A DNA stretch of 32,633 bases from Bacilli bacterium (GTDB taxonomy: Bacteria; Bacillota_I; Bacilli_A; RFN20; CAG-826), in the NCBI GenBank assembly GCA_024408505.1, contig JAKSUZ010000012.1, forward strand, positions 1-32,633. The letters are read 5' to 3'. Position 1 is the first letter of the stretch. Every line of letters starts with the position of its first letter. Shown piece after piece: positions 1 to 8,297 of the stretch. Made by a program: the position numbers and the translations under genes. The notes under the pieces are model-generated. The model was given only the letters and a program-made list of their open reading frames with translations. It did no database searches and was not told the DNA's origin.

Positions 1-31
1 TAGTAGGCTTATGATATAATCCAATTAACTC

Positions 32-86
32 GTCCAGTTTATTGGGTACACATCAGTTGGTTGTCCAACTTTTGGGGTTCACTTCA
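32..86 (+). mobile_element. Probable right end of an IS3-family insertion sequence
   Basis: Two imperfect 24-bp direct repeats, 32-55 and 63-86, match at 18 of 24 positions and have a 31-bp period. The reverse complement of the second begins TGAAGTGAACCCCAAAAG, which closely resembles the left-end inverted repeat I associate with IS3/IS150-group elements of Firmicutes, and it ends in the expected TG/CA. The transposase would lie left of the window. The family call rests on recall of that terminal motif; no transposase coding is visible here. Confidence 0.45.
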
Positions 87-120
87 TTTTACTTGTTCAT
101 ATTTAAGATTTATAATAAAC

Positions 121-1205
121 ATGTTAATGATATTAGTTTTATTGTTTTTTATAGTCATTGTAGTTTATCTTTCTTACCGTAAAACTACTACTGCTAGTAA
201 CAATTACGATTATTTAGATAAGCGTGTTACACAATCTATATGTGGTTTTTTTGTTGTTATAATCTTCTTAAGTCACTTCTCTGTTAACGTTTTAAACCCA
301 ACGCCTTTAGACGATTGTTTAACATATATTTGTCATAATGTGATTGGGCAACTCATGGTCGCTCCTTTTTTGTTTTATGCGGGGTTTGGAGTTACATGTC
401 AATATCAAAATCCAAACGGGGGGGGCGATATTTAAAAAAACTTTTGTTTTCTCGAATATTTAAAGTTTACATAACATATTTATTTTGTTTAATAGTTGTA
501 AAATCGTTTGAATCAATAAGTACACATTCGTTTATTTTTGATCCATTAGAGCTACTGATTTGGCAAAACGATTACTATTGGTTTGTATTCATAATATTAT
601 TTGAATACATTTTGTTTCTCTTGTTATTTGTTATTGTTAAGAACAAAAAGACAGCATTTTGTATATTATCGTGTTTACAAATAGCCCTAGTTATCTTGTT
701 GTATAAAACTAATAAGCCGGGTTTTTGGTATGATACCCTAATTGCTTTTCCTTTTGGAGTTTTCTGGGCTTTATATAGAAATAAGATTGATACTTTTTTT
801 ACCATAAAACAAAATTCATTACTTGTATTAATCTCCACGGCCGCCATAATTATATCTTCGTTCGCCCTTATTAATACTTTTCCTATGCCTATATATTTTT
901 ATGTTTTTACACGTTGGGTTTTATGTATATCTTTTATAACTTTTATTTTGTCCTTTTGCGTTTTATTTAAAACAGCAAATAAATTACTAATTTGCTTAAG
1001 CAGTTATTCTTTTTATTCTTATATTTTGCAAAGTGTATCTTTCTTTTTGTTTGCAACGACTGCTGAAGTTGCATCATTTAATACCGTGCTATTCTTTATT
1101 TCTTGCTTGACGTTTACTATAGCTCTTTGTTTTGCAATTAAATTCATTATCGATAAAATTTGGTTGTTTACATTCAATAAAATAAATACAAAGTTATCTA
1201 AATAA
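121..1205 (+). CDS. Acyltransferase-3 family membrane protein, out of frame at a G8 tract
   Basis: Two overlapping reading frames (121-435 and about 396-1205) give one coherent protein if one base is added, or two removed, in the G run at 418-425. The joined product would be about 361 residues, normal for acyltransferase-3 (OafA/NodX-like) proteins that O-acylate surface polysaccharides. The first part has an N-terminal membrane helix and a segment ending in the LSHF motif that resembles the conserved His of the family. The second begins RYLKKLLFSRIFKVY, like the family's arginine-rich loop, followed by about eight hydrophobic helices. I take ATG 121 as the start: an earlier in-frame TTG at 61 lies inside the IS end. 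No Shine-Dalgarno is seen; TATAAT sits at 111-116. As read, translation stops at 433-435, so the gene is off unless slippage or frameshifting occurs. It could also be a true pseudogene or a sequencing error. Confidence 0.62.
418..425 (+). repeat. Homopolymeric G8 tract, candidate phase-variation switch
   Basis: There are eight consecutive G in strongly AT-rich DNA, inside the acyltransferase gene. Frame 121 enters the tract as GGG GGG GGC GAT ATT TAA. With nine G, or six, the frame continues into the downstream half as Gly-Gly-(Gly)-Arg-Tyr-Leu-Lys-Lys. Length change by slipped-strand mispairing would switch the protein on and off. No other G or C run of this length was noticed in the window. 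Confidence 0.65.
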
Positions 1206-1733
1206 GAATTTCTTACGTGTATAGTAATTAAAAGTTAACACAAATAAAGATTTAACAACAAAAGCTAGAGCAAAGTACCAAAAAGCAATGTTAGTTAATA
1301 CGCCTGAAATCCATGCACCAATTTTCTGCCAAAAATTATAATCTGTAGGAATGCTAACATTCATCCACGTGTCTATATTAATTCCTAAACCACTGTTTAA
1401 ACTAACTTTAAATATGCTCATAATTCCAATGCCAATCATCAAACCGGCAGCGCTTAATAAGGTAAAGAATAACAAATGTGTTTTTTTATGTTTACTTATT
1501 TTATTTTTGTCAGCATCTTGGTAAACCCATTTAACCGATAATGGATATCCAACGCCTATGCTGGCTAAGAAACCAATGATTGTTCCGATTACTGTACACC
1601 AAACGCTATTACCTGGAATACCTGCTTTTTGCGAAATAAATGAAGCCAAAAAAGAGAATATAAAATCAACTATTGCTGATAATACGCCTGTGACAATAAA
1701 GCGAATAATTTCACCTTTATTAAGGTTTTTCAT
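1194..1733 (-). CDS. GtrA-family membrane protein
   Basis: This 179-residue protein has four hydrophobic segments (about 10-33, 42-65, 85-107, 140-170) and the GtrA pattern: an N-terminal RFIVTGVLSAIVDFIFSF helix and a C-terminal FALAFVVKSL...YYTRKKFLF end. GtrA-like proteins are thought to move undecaprenyl-phosphate-linked sugars across the membrane for cell-surface glycosylation. It is somewhat longer than the usual 120-150 residues because of an insert around residues 70-135. Its 3' end overlaps the end of the convergent acyltransferase by 12 bp. It is divergent from rfbA. A TATAAT box lies 10 nt before the ATG and no Shine-Dalgarno is visible. Confidence 0.8.
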   Translation of the reverse strand: MKNLNKGEIIRFIVTGVLSAIVDFIFSFLASFISQKAGIPGNSVWCTVIGTIIGFLASIGVGYPLSVKWVYQDADKNKISKHKKTHLLFFTLLSAAGLMIGIGIMSIFKVSLNSGLGINIDTWMNVSIPTDYNFWQKIGAWISGVLTNIAFWYFALAFVVKSLFVLTFNYYTRKKFLFR

Positions 1734-1743
1734 AATTGTTTTT

Positions 1744-1771
1744 ATTATACTATCCTTAATGATTATTTTAA
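1744..1771 (-). promoter_or_regulatory. Putative gtrA-family gene promoter
   Basis: On the minus strand, a perfect TATAAT (1749-1744) lies 16 nt downstream of TTAAAA (1771-1766), a 4/6 match to TTGACA. The expected transcription start, near 1737, is only about 4 nt before the ATG at 1733, which implies a leaderless or nearly leaderless mRNA. The surrounding DNA is very AT-rich, so chance matches are possible. Confidence 0.4.
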
Positions 1772-1790
1772 TATAAAATAATAGTTAGTT

Positions 1791-2702
1791 ATGAAAGGGA
1801 TTATTTTAGCAGGTGGGAGCGGATCTCGCTTATACCCTCTTACCTTTGTGACATCTAAGCAATTATTACCGGTTTATGATAAACCAATGATTTATTATCC
1901 ATTAAGCGTTCTAATGATGGCGAAGATTAGAGATATCTTAATTATTTCTACTCCGACTGATTTACCACGTTTTAAAGCATTATTAGGAGATGGGTCTAAA
2001 TTCGGCGTTCATCTTAGCTATGCAAAACAAGATAAACCAGAGGGATTAGCGCAAGCATTCGTAATTGGTGAGAAATTCATTGGTAAAGATGCCTGTGCAC
2101 TTATCCTAGGCGATAACATTTTCTATGGTTCTGGTTTAGTGGCGCATTTAACTCATTCCGTTAATCGTGCTGAACGTCATAACCGTTCTACAATTTATGG
2201 CTATTACGTTAAAGATCCTACTCGTTATGGTGTGATTGAGATTGGAGAACACGATACTCCACTTAACATTGAAGAGAAACCTACTCATCCAAAATCTAAT
2301 TATTGTGTTACTGGTTTATATTTCTATCCTAGTGATGTTGTTAAGATGGCTAAGAAAGTAAAGAAATCTAAACGTGGTGAATATGAGATTACTGCATTAA
2401 ATAATATGTATATTAATGCTAAGAGAACTCATCTTACTTTATTAGGACGTGGTTACTCTTGGCTTGATACCGGAACTCCTGATGCACTTAATGATGCTAG
2501 TGATTATGTAAAGATGATTGAAGAGCATCAAGGCATTAAGATGATGTGTCCAGAAGAAATAGCATATATCAATAAATGGATTAATAAGAAGACATTAATT
2601 GAAATTGCTAAATCAATGAGCAAAAACGATTATGGTGAACATTTAATGAATGTTGCTAAAGGTAAAATCCTTTATGCATCATCAATTATTAATGAGAAGT
2701 AA
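1791..2702 (+). CDS. rfbA: Glucose-1-phosphate thymidylyltransferase
   Basis: First step of dTDP-L-rhamnose synthesis: dTTP plus glucose-1-phosphate gives dTDP-glucose. The 303 residues fit RmlA (about 290-300). The nucleotide-binding motif GGSGSRLYPLT (residues 8-18) is followed by SKQLLPVYDKPMIYYPLS, and the metal-binding LGDNIFYG (Asp108) and EEKP motifs are present. The signature usually reads GGSGTRL; Thr is Ser here. The WLDTGT motif is followed by PDAL rather than the common HDSL, conservative departures that should not abolish activity. It is the first gene of the four-gene rhamnose operon, 2 nt ahead of rfbC. No clear Shine-Dalgarno precedes it; an A/T-rich -10-like stretch lies at 1772-1779. 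Confidence 0.95.
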   Translation: MKGIILAGGSGSRLYPLTFVTSKQLLPVYDKPMIYYPLSVLMMAKIRDILIISTPTDLPRFKALLGDGSKFGVHLSYAKQDKPEGLAQAFVIGEKFIGKDACALILGDNIFYGSGLVAHLTHSVNRAERHNRSTIYGYYVKDPTRYGVIEIGEHDTPLNIEEKPTHPKSNYCVTGLYFYPSDVVKMAKKVKKSKRGEYEITALNNMYINAKRTHLTLLGRGYSWLDTGTPDALNDASDYVKMIEEHQGIKMMCPEEIAYINKWINKKTLIEIAKSMSKNDYGEHLMNVAKGKILYASSIINEK

Positions 2703-2704
2703 TT

Positions 2705-3259
2705 ATGCTTAAGTTTACTAAGACCGCTATTAAAGATGTTTATATTATCGAACCCCAAGTATTTGGAGATAATCGTGGATACTTTATGGAAACTTATAGT
2801 GAATCCGATTTTAAAAAAGCGGAATTAAACTATAACTTTGTTCAAGATAATCAATCTAAGTCTAAGAAAGGTGTGCTTAGAGGCTTACATTTTCAAAAGA
2901 AACATCCACAGGCTAAATTAGTGAGAGTTATTAAAGGTGAAGTATTTGATGTAGCGGTCGATTTAAGAGAGGGTTCTTCTACTTATGGTAAATGGGTAGG
3001 GGTATTGCTCTCAGAAGAAAATAAGAAGCAATTATTAATCCCGAGAGGATTCGCTCATGGCTTCTTAGTTATATCTGACACAGCCGAGTTTGTTTATAAA
3101 TGTGATGAATTTTATCATCCTGAAGATGAGGGTGGCATTATTTATAACGATAAGGATATAAATATTGAGTGGCCTATTATTGATGCTCCTATCTTATTGA
3201 GTGATAAAGATAAGAAACATCCTACACTTAAGGAAGCGAAGATTAGCTTTAAATTATGA
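2705..3259 (+). CDS. rfbC: dTDP-4-dehydrorhamnose 3,5-epimerase
   Basis: Third step of the pathway: it epimerises C3 and C5 of dTDP-4-keto-6-deoxyglucose. The 184 residues are normal for the cupin-fold RmlC. Motifs seen are DNRGYFMETY (22-31), QDNQSKSKKGVLRGLHFQ with the catalytic His62, Lys71 in AKLVRV, and Tyr in EFVYKCDEFY near 130. The gene ends in TGA, overlapping the ATG of rfbD as ATGA (3256-3259). This junction is one of the places showing that TGA is a stop codon in this genome. Confidence 0.95.
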   Translation: MLKFTKTAIKDVYIIEPQVFGDNRGYFMETYSESDFKKAELNYNFVQDNQSKSKKGVLRGLHFQKKHPQAKLVRVIKGEVFDVAVDLREGSSTYGKWVGVLLSEENKKQLLIPRGFAHGFLVISDTAEFVYKCDEFYHPEDEGGIIYNDKDINIEWPIIDAPILLSDKDKKHPTLKEAKISFKL

Positions 3260-4143
3260 ATTTAGACCTAAAAATACTTGTTACAGGCGTTAAAGGCCAA
3301 TTAGGCTACGATTGTGTGCGTGAACTTAAAGAACGCGGTTATAAGAATGTTTTAGGTATAGATAAAGATGAATTAGATATCACTAATGAACAAGCAGTGC
3401 ATAAGTTTATCAATGACTATAAGCCAGATATCGTTATGCATAATGCTGCATGGACTCAAGTCGATAAAGCAGAACAAATGGAAGATTTAGTGTATAAGGT
3501 TAACGCATTAGGCACTAAATATATTGCAGAAGCCTCTAAAGAAGTTAATGCTACTATGTTTTATATTTCTACTGATTATGTATTTGATGGCAAAGGCAAT
3601 CAGCCATTTGAGGTTAATAGTCCTAAGAATGGATTATCAGTGTATGGCAAGACTAAATCACAAGGCGAAGACTTTGTAACATCTACATTATCTAAATACT
3701 TTATTATTCGTATTTCATGGGTATTTGGGATTAATGGTAATAACTTTATTAAGACTATGCTTAAATTAGCGGAATCTCATAAAGAACTTAATATCGTATG
3801 TGATCAAATAGGTTCGCCTACTTATACATATGATTTATCTAAATTAATGTGCGATATGATGGAGTCTAATAAGTATGGTATTTATCATGCCACTAATGAA
3901 GGGTATTGTTCATGGGCTGAATTTGCAGAGTATATATTTAGAGTCGCAAACAAGAATGTCAAAGTTAATCATGTCACTACTAGTGAATATAAGAAGATTA
4001 ATCCTAATCAAGCGGATAGACCACTTAATAGCAGAATGAGTAAACAAAGTTTACTAAATTCAGGATTTAAATTATTACCTAGTTGGGAAGATGCGACTAA
4101 TCGATATATTAAAAATGAGTTAGGAGTTAAGTATTATGGCTAA
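3256..4143 (+). CDS. rfbD: dTDP-4-dehydrorhamnose reductase
   Basis: Last step: NAD(P)H reduction of dTDP-4-keto-L-rhamnose to dTDP-L-rhamnose. It is a 295-residue short-chain dehydrogenase-type protein with the dinucleotide motif VTGVKGQLG (9-17), the NAAWTQVDKAE segment, STDYVFDG, and the catalytic pair Tyr130/Lys134 in YGKTK. The start overlaps the rfbC stop by 4 nt and the end overlaps rfbB by 8 nt, so translation of the whole operon is probably coupled. The two extra residues before the first strand (compared with many RmlD proteins) are unremarkable. Confidence 0.95.
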   Translation: MNLDLKILVTGVKGQLGYDCVRELKERGYKNVLGIDKDELDITNEQAVHKFINDYKPDIVMHNAAWTQVDKAEQMEDLVYKVNALGTKYIAEASKEVNATMFYISTDYVFDGKGNQPFEVNSPKNGLSVYGKTKSQGEDFVTSTLSKYFIIRISWVFGINGNNFIKTMLKLAESHKELNIVCDQIGSPTYTYDLSKLMCDMMESNKYGIYHATNEGYCSWAEFAEYIFRVANKNVKVNHVTTSEYKKINPNQADRPLNSRMSKQSLLNSGFKLLPSWEDATNRYIKNELGVKYYG

Positions 4144-5149
4144 GTTCTTAGTTACTGGTGGTGCAGGCTTTATTGGCGGTAATTTCCTCCACATGATGGT
4201 GAAGAAATATCCTAAAGATAAATATGTATGTTTAGATGCATTAACCTATGCTGGCAATATGGAAACCTTAAAACCGATTATGAATAAGAAGAACTTTAAG
4301 TTCGTTCATTTAAATATCTGTGACCGTAAAGGTGTTTATAAGTTATTCGCTAAGGAACATTTTGATTATGTCATTAACTTTGCAGCTGAATCACACGTAG
4401 ATAGAAGTATTGAAGATCCTGAGATATTTATTAAGACTAATGTATTAGGCACCCAAGTATTAATGGATGCATGTCGTAAATATGGTATTAAAAGATATCA
4501 TCAAGTATCCACCGATGAAGTATATGGAGATTTACCATTAAATAGAAAGGACTTATTCTTTACTGAGAAGACACCTATTCATGCATCTTCTCCTTATAGT
4601 GCATCTAAGGCTGCTGCTGATTTACTCGTATTAGCGTATCATCGTACATTTAAGCTTCCAGTTACTATTTCTCGTTGTTCTAATAACTATGGTCCTTATC
4701 ATTTCCCTGAGAAGTTAATTCCATTAATGATTAAGAATGCTTTAGCGAATAAGAAACTACCAGTGTATGGTAAAGGTCTTAATGTCAGAGATTGGTTATA
4801 TGTTGAAGATCATTGTGAAGCAATTGACCTAGTAGTGCGTAAAGGTAGAGATGGCGAAGTATATAACATAGGCGGTCATAATGAATATAGCAATTTAGAG
4901 ATTGTTAAAATCATTCTTAAGGAATTACATAAACCAGAATCATTAATTCAATTTGTGAAAGATAGACCAGGCCATGATTTAAGATATGCAATGAATCCTA
5001 GTAAAATCTCTAAAGAGTTAGGATGGAAACCTAAACATAACTTTAAGACCGGTATTAAAGAAACCATTAAGTGGAACTTAAATAACCAGAAGTGGATTAA
5101 AAACGTTGAATCTGGTGCGTATTTAAATTGGATTAAGAAACACTATTAA
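4136..5149 (+). CDS. rfbB: dTDP-glucose 4,6-dehydratase
   Basis: Second step of the pathway: NAD-dependent conversion of dTDP-glucose to dTDP-4-keto-6-deoxyglucose. The 337 residues fit RmlB. Motifs are TGGAGFIGGNF (7-17), FAAESHVDRSI, the active-site STDEVYG with Asp127/Glu128, and Tyr154/Lys158 in YSASK. GPYHFPEKLIPLMI and the NVRDWLYVEDH segment bind the nucleotide sugar. It is the last gene of the operon. Its stop overlaps the stop of the convergent lipoprotein gene by 4 bp, leaving no room for a terminator between them. Confidence 0.96.
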   Translation: MAKFLVTGGAGFIGGNFLHMMVKKYPKDKYVCLDALTYAGNMETLKPIMNKKNFKFVHLNICDRKGVYKLFAKEHFDYVINFAAESHVDRSIEDPEIFIKTNVLGTQVLMDACRKYGIKRYHQVSTDEVYGDLPLNRKDLFFTEKTPIHASSPYSASKAAADLLVLAYHRTFKLPVTISRCSNNYGPYHFPEKLIPLMIKNALANKKLPVYGKGLNVRDWLYVEDHCEAIDLVVRKGRDGEVYNIGGHNEYSNLEIVKIILKELHKPESLIQFVKDRPGHDLRYAMNPSKISKELGWKPKHNFKTGIKETIKWNLNNQKWIKNVESGAYLNWIKKHY

Positions 5150-5580
5150 TAGTTGCTTGGGAAGAAAGTTCCCTGGCTGCCACTATATTCACCGCCAGCA
5201 TCAACAAGCTCTTTTAACTTTTTAAAAGGCGTAGCACTAGTTTCCAAAATTTTGCCTTGTTTACTTGTAAGATCATAATAAGTGGTTGGATAAATACGAC
5301 GCGGTGCCTTTTCATCTGATGCGGTAATGGTTATTTCGCCATAGTAATAATATCTATTAACCGGAAAGGTTTCTTTGTCTCCGGTCTCATTTAATAAAAT
5401 GTATTGCATTTCACCATAGTTAATATTTGTTAGAGTCTCAACTTTATAGTGAACTTTTATTTCATTAACAAGAGTTAATTTAGCGTTTTGAAAAGCTTGC
5501 TGTGGTGAAACAGTGCAGCTAGTTAACGCGAACACAAGTGGTAGTAATGATAATTTAGTTATCTTCTTAAACATATTCAT
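5146..5580 (-). CDS. Small lipoprotein of unknown function
   Basis: This 144-residue protein has a signal peptide: basic start (KKITK), hydrophobic core and lipobox LTSC with Cys22 as the lipidated residue. The mature part of about 123 residues is rich in Tyr, Thr and Ser and predicted mostly beta; I recognise no family. It is the last gene of the leftward exporter operon, 8 nt after the DUF4422 gene. A GGGAG at the end of that gene may serve as its ribosome binding site. Methionine 3 is an alternative start. A role at the membrane surface in polymer export or anchoring is only suggested by position. Confidence 0.7.
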   Translation of the reverse strand: MNMFKKITKLSLLPLVFALTSCTVSPQQAFQNAKLTLVNEIKVHYKVETLTNINYGEMQYILLNETGDKETFPVNRYYYYGEITITASDEKAPRRIYPTTYYDLTSKQGKILETSATPFKKLKELVDAGGEYSGSQGTFFPSNY

Positions 5581-5588
5581 ATTCTATA

Positions 5589-6437
5589 CTATCTCCCAAT
5601 AATTGTATGGTAGATGCAACGTAGTGCACGACCATACCATGTAAATTCCGATATTTTTAATTTAATGCCTTTTTTCTTACTAGCGTCGAAACTTTCTTCG
5701 GTGCCGATTAACACTAATGGACATTCTTTTATTTTAATATCTTTATATTTATCTTTGATGTATAGCATATAGATGGTGAATAATCTCTCAGCTATAAATC
5801 CAACTGACCGTTTATTATAAACAGAACTATTTGAATAATCCTTCCCTTCGTGAAATTTAAATAAGATTGGGAACAGCCACTCACAATATTCAAAAAAGTA
5901 TTTCTTTTTTATAACAAAGATATTGTTGAAGTACACCTTTTTCATTTTTAGCGCCTTCTTAGCATATTGATCAAATTCAGGATGTAATTCATGAAGTATT
6001 GCGATAGCGTTATCTAAATCTTTAATATCGTGTTCAAAAGCATATTTATATTGTCTGCGCATGGAAGAAAATAAACCATTTGATATAATTAGGTTCTTTG
6101 CATATGGCAAAACAATATCATATTGATTAAGTGTTGCTTTTAGATTTGCATCATCAAGTCCATATTTATTCAAAAAGTCATTAGATAGCATTTCCTCTAG
6201 AACCGGGTATTTATTTTTAAGTTCTTTAAATGACAAGAAACGACGATAGTGAAAAAAACCATAGTAATTAGCGTCAATGTTTTTCCAAGCCCAATATGCG
6301 TAGGCAACTTCGCCAAAAAACTTGGAATCAATTTTGCTATCCAAAACTGTATTACTTTTGTAAGCTATATATTTTGAATTTAAATTGTCGGTTGGCTTAT
6401 TGCAAACGGCAATTATTGAAATGTTCGATTTGATCAT
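5589..6437 (-). CDS. DUF4422-type capsular glycosyltransferase
   Basis: The 282 residues show the hallmark pattern of the DUF4422 family found in polysaccharide clusters: AYAYWAWKNIDANYYGFFHY (about 45-64) followed by RRFLSF, and near the C-terminus RSVGFIAERLFTIYML. These proteins are predicted cytoplasmic GT-A-like glycosyltransferases; donor and acceptor cannot be read from sequence. It begins 1 nt after the stop of the ABC ATPase gene, in the same leftward operon, which fits a transferase acting on a polymer exported by that transporter. The N-terminus MIKSNISIIAVCNKP fits the first beta strand of the fold, so the start looks right. Confidence 0.82.
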   Translation of the reverse strand: MIKSNISIIAVCNKPTDNLNSKYIAYKSNTVLDSKIDSKFFGEVAYAYWAWKNIDANYYGFFHYRRFLSFKELKNKYPVLEEMLSNDFLNKYGLDDANLKATLNQYDIVLPYAKNLIISNGLFSSMRRQYKYAFEHDIKDLDNAIAILHELHPEFDQYAKKALKMKKVYFNNIFVIKKKYFFEYCEWLFPILFKFHEGKDYSNSSVYNKRSVGFIAERLFTIYMLYIKDKYKDIKIKECPLVLIGTEESFDASKKKGIKLKISEFTWYGRALRCIYHTIIGR

Positions 6438-6438
6438 A

Positions 6439-7170
6439 TTATTTGCGTTTAGTATACGCGTCCATTACCTTAGTAGCGTCACCAATCATTTTAATATTGC
6501 CTTTATCAAGCCACAAAGCACGATGGCAATATGTTTTAATTGCAACAGCGTTGTGTGTGACAAGCAATACTGTTGCGCCACTTTTAATTAATTCTGCAAT
6601 GCGCTTTTGGCTCTTTGTTCTAAAGCGATCATCACCCACAGATAATACTTCATCAAGAATTAATATTTCTGGTTCCATTTCAGCGGCAATCGAAAATCCT
6701 AAGCGCATAAGCATGCCACTAGAATAAGTTCTGATTGGTTGGTGTAAGAAATTGCCTAACTCTGAGAATTCGACAATTTTGTTATACTTTTTATCAATTT
6801 CTTCTTTTGAATAACCTAATATAGCAGCATTAAGATAAATATTTTCGATTCCGGTTAATTCCATATCAAATCCGCTGCCTAAACCTAATAGAGGAATAAT
6901 CTTGCCATTGAGAATTACATTCCCACTATTTGGCTTAAGAATGCCAGAGATAATTTTAAGTAATGTTGACTTACCAGCGCCATTAACACCGATAATTCCC
7001 ATAACTTCTCCTTTATCGACGCTAAAGGAAATGTTGTTAAGCACTTGATGATCAATGCGCTTTAATTTACGCGAAAACCATTTAACTGTGTATTCTTTTA
7101 AAGAGCGAATGTCTCCTTCGGCCATTTTATAAGACATGGAGATGTTTTTGACTTCTATCATATTAGACAT
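6439..7170 (-). CDS. Polysaccharide ABC exporter, ATP-binding subunit (Wzt/TagH/RgpD type)
   Basis: The 243 residues form one nucleotide-binding domain: Walker A GVNGAGKST (61-69), signature YSSGM (149-153), Walker B EILILDE (168-174) and switch His206 in VTHNAV. The N-terminal segment MIEVKNISMSYKM followed by an inserted helix before the QVLNNISF strand is typical of the teichoic acid and O-antigen export group. It ends soon after the domain and lacks the C-terminal polymer-binding domain of some Wzt proteins. It probably powers export of an undecaprenyl-linked polymer with the permease gene, which it overlaps by 8 nt. Confidence 0.92.
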   Translation of the reverse strand: MSNMIEVKNISMSYKMAEGDIRSLKEYTVKWFSRKLKRIDHQVLNNISFSVDKGEVMGIIGVNGAGKSTLLKIISGILKPNSGNVILNGKIIPLLGLGSGFDMELTGIENIYLNAAILGYSKEEIDKKYNKIVEFSELGNFLHQPIRTYSSGMLMRLGFSIAAEMEPEILILDEVLSVGDDRFRTKSQKRIAELIKSGATVLLVTHNAVAIKTYCHRALWLDKGNIKMIGDATKVMDAYTKRK

Positions 7171-8170
7171 AAAGACTAAATTTCTCCTGTTGTGTTTTGA
7201 ATGTTATGCAACCAATAGCAAACATTCCGGCTGCGCTTATTAAGCACCATAAATAACTATAAAGATTAGGGCTAACACGATCTATAATCAACATTCTCGA
7301 AACTTTTAAGAAGTGGAATAACGGATTAAATTTCATAACCATTTTAAACGTTTCATTTTGGATTCTCTCTACGGAGTAGAAAATAGGTGTAGCATACATC
7401 CATGCTAATCTAATTACACCCCATATGAAGTGCATATCACGAAAGAATACCATAATAGTAGCTAAAAACATTGATAGACCCAAGCAAAATACAAATAATA
7501 ATCCAATATTGAAGAAAAACAGTAAGAAACCTGGAGTAGGCCAAAGTTGCATTGCTAACATAAATATAAATAAAGGAATTAATGCAAAACCAAAATTAAT
7601 AGTAGCTGACAACGCTTTTGACAAAGTATAGATATATTTAGGAACATACACTTTTTTGATTAATGAAGCATTGCCTGTAATAGATTCCATTGATGTGGTG
7701 GTACATTCACTAAAGAAATTAAATGTAACTATGCCTACTAGCAAATAAACCGGGAAATAAGGTATGTTTTGATTGCCTAAAAGAGTTGAAAATACTAGAT
7801 ATTGGGTGCCCATCATTAAAAGAGGATTTAAGAAACTCCAAAGTACCCCCAGTACACTACGTTTGTATTTTCTTTTAAAATCGCGTTTCACAAGTTGCTT
7901 TAGTAAAAAACCATATTTAATCATTTTGTCAGCAATATTTACTGCCAAGCAATGCTTATTATTCTTTGCACGAATAACGCTCCAAATTCCGTAGCATATG
8001 AATGCTCCGAAAATTAGACCCATAATCAACCAATACCATTGACCAAAAGTAGAATGAGCGTTTTCTTCCACATTAAATATTGCTAAAAAATAGAAAAGAA
8101 TAATGCTAACAGCAAGAACTATTGAAACAATAATTTGATTTTTAAGTACGCATTTTGTGAGTTTATTCAT
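7163..8170 (-). CDS. Polysaccharide ABC exporter, permease subunit (Wzm/TagG/RgpC type)
   Basis: The 335 residues belong to the ABC-2 permease family for surface polysaccharides. From about residue 85 the family core is seen: LVKRDFKRKYKRSVLGVLWS, then six membrane helices, with FFRDMHFIWGVI and YATPIFYS before the last helices. Core proteins are about 260-270 residues; here an extra N-terminal section of about 80 residues adds two hydrophobic helices (about 12-30 and 45-65). It is the first gene of the leftward operon and is divergent from the 8298 glycosyltransferase, with 127 bp between them. Confidence 0.9.
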   Translation of the reverse strand: MNKLTKCVLKNQIIVSIVLAVSIILFYFLAIFNVEENAHSTFGQWYWLIMGLIFGAFICYGIWSVIRAKNNKHCLAVNIADKMIKYGFLLKQLVKRDFKRKYKRSVLGVLWSFLNPLLMMGTQYLVFSTLLGNQNIPYFPVYLLVGIVTFNFFSECTTTSMESITGNASLIKKVYVPKYIYTLSKALSATINFGFALIPLFIFMLAMQLWPTPGFLLFFFNIGLLFVFCLGLSMFLATIMVFFRDMHFIWGVIRLAWMYATPIFYSVERIQNETFKMVMKFNPLFHFLKVSRMLIIDRVSPNLYSYLWCLISAAGMFAIGCITFKTQQEKFSLYV

Positions 8171-8253
8171 ATTATTGCTATCATTAGTCTATCATTTTTC
8201 CGCTATTTTGTTCATACTTTAATTAAGGCTTATATTTTGTAGTCTAATGCACA

Positions 8254-8282
8254 TTGTACAAATTAATTACATGTGATAATAT
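8254..8282 (+). promoter_or_regulatory. Putative promoter of the large glycosyltransferase operon
   Basis: TTGTAC (8254-8259), 17 nt, then TAATAT (8277-8282), with TG one base before the -10 (8274-8275, extended -10). The predicted start near 8289 leaves a leader of only about 9 nt before ATG 8298, with no Shine-Dalgarno. Confidence 0.5.
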
Positions 8283-8297
8283 TTCAAGTATTGAAAT

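Noticed and set aside
575-847. A 90-codon minus-strand frame inside the acyltransferase gene
   Set aside because: Opposite strand of a clear membrane-protein coding frame, without start signals or motifs.
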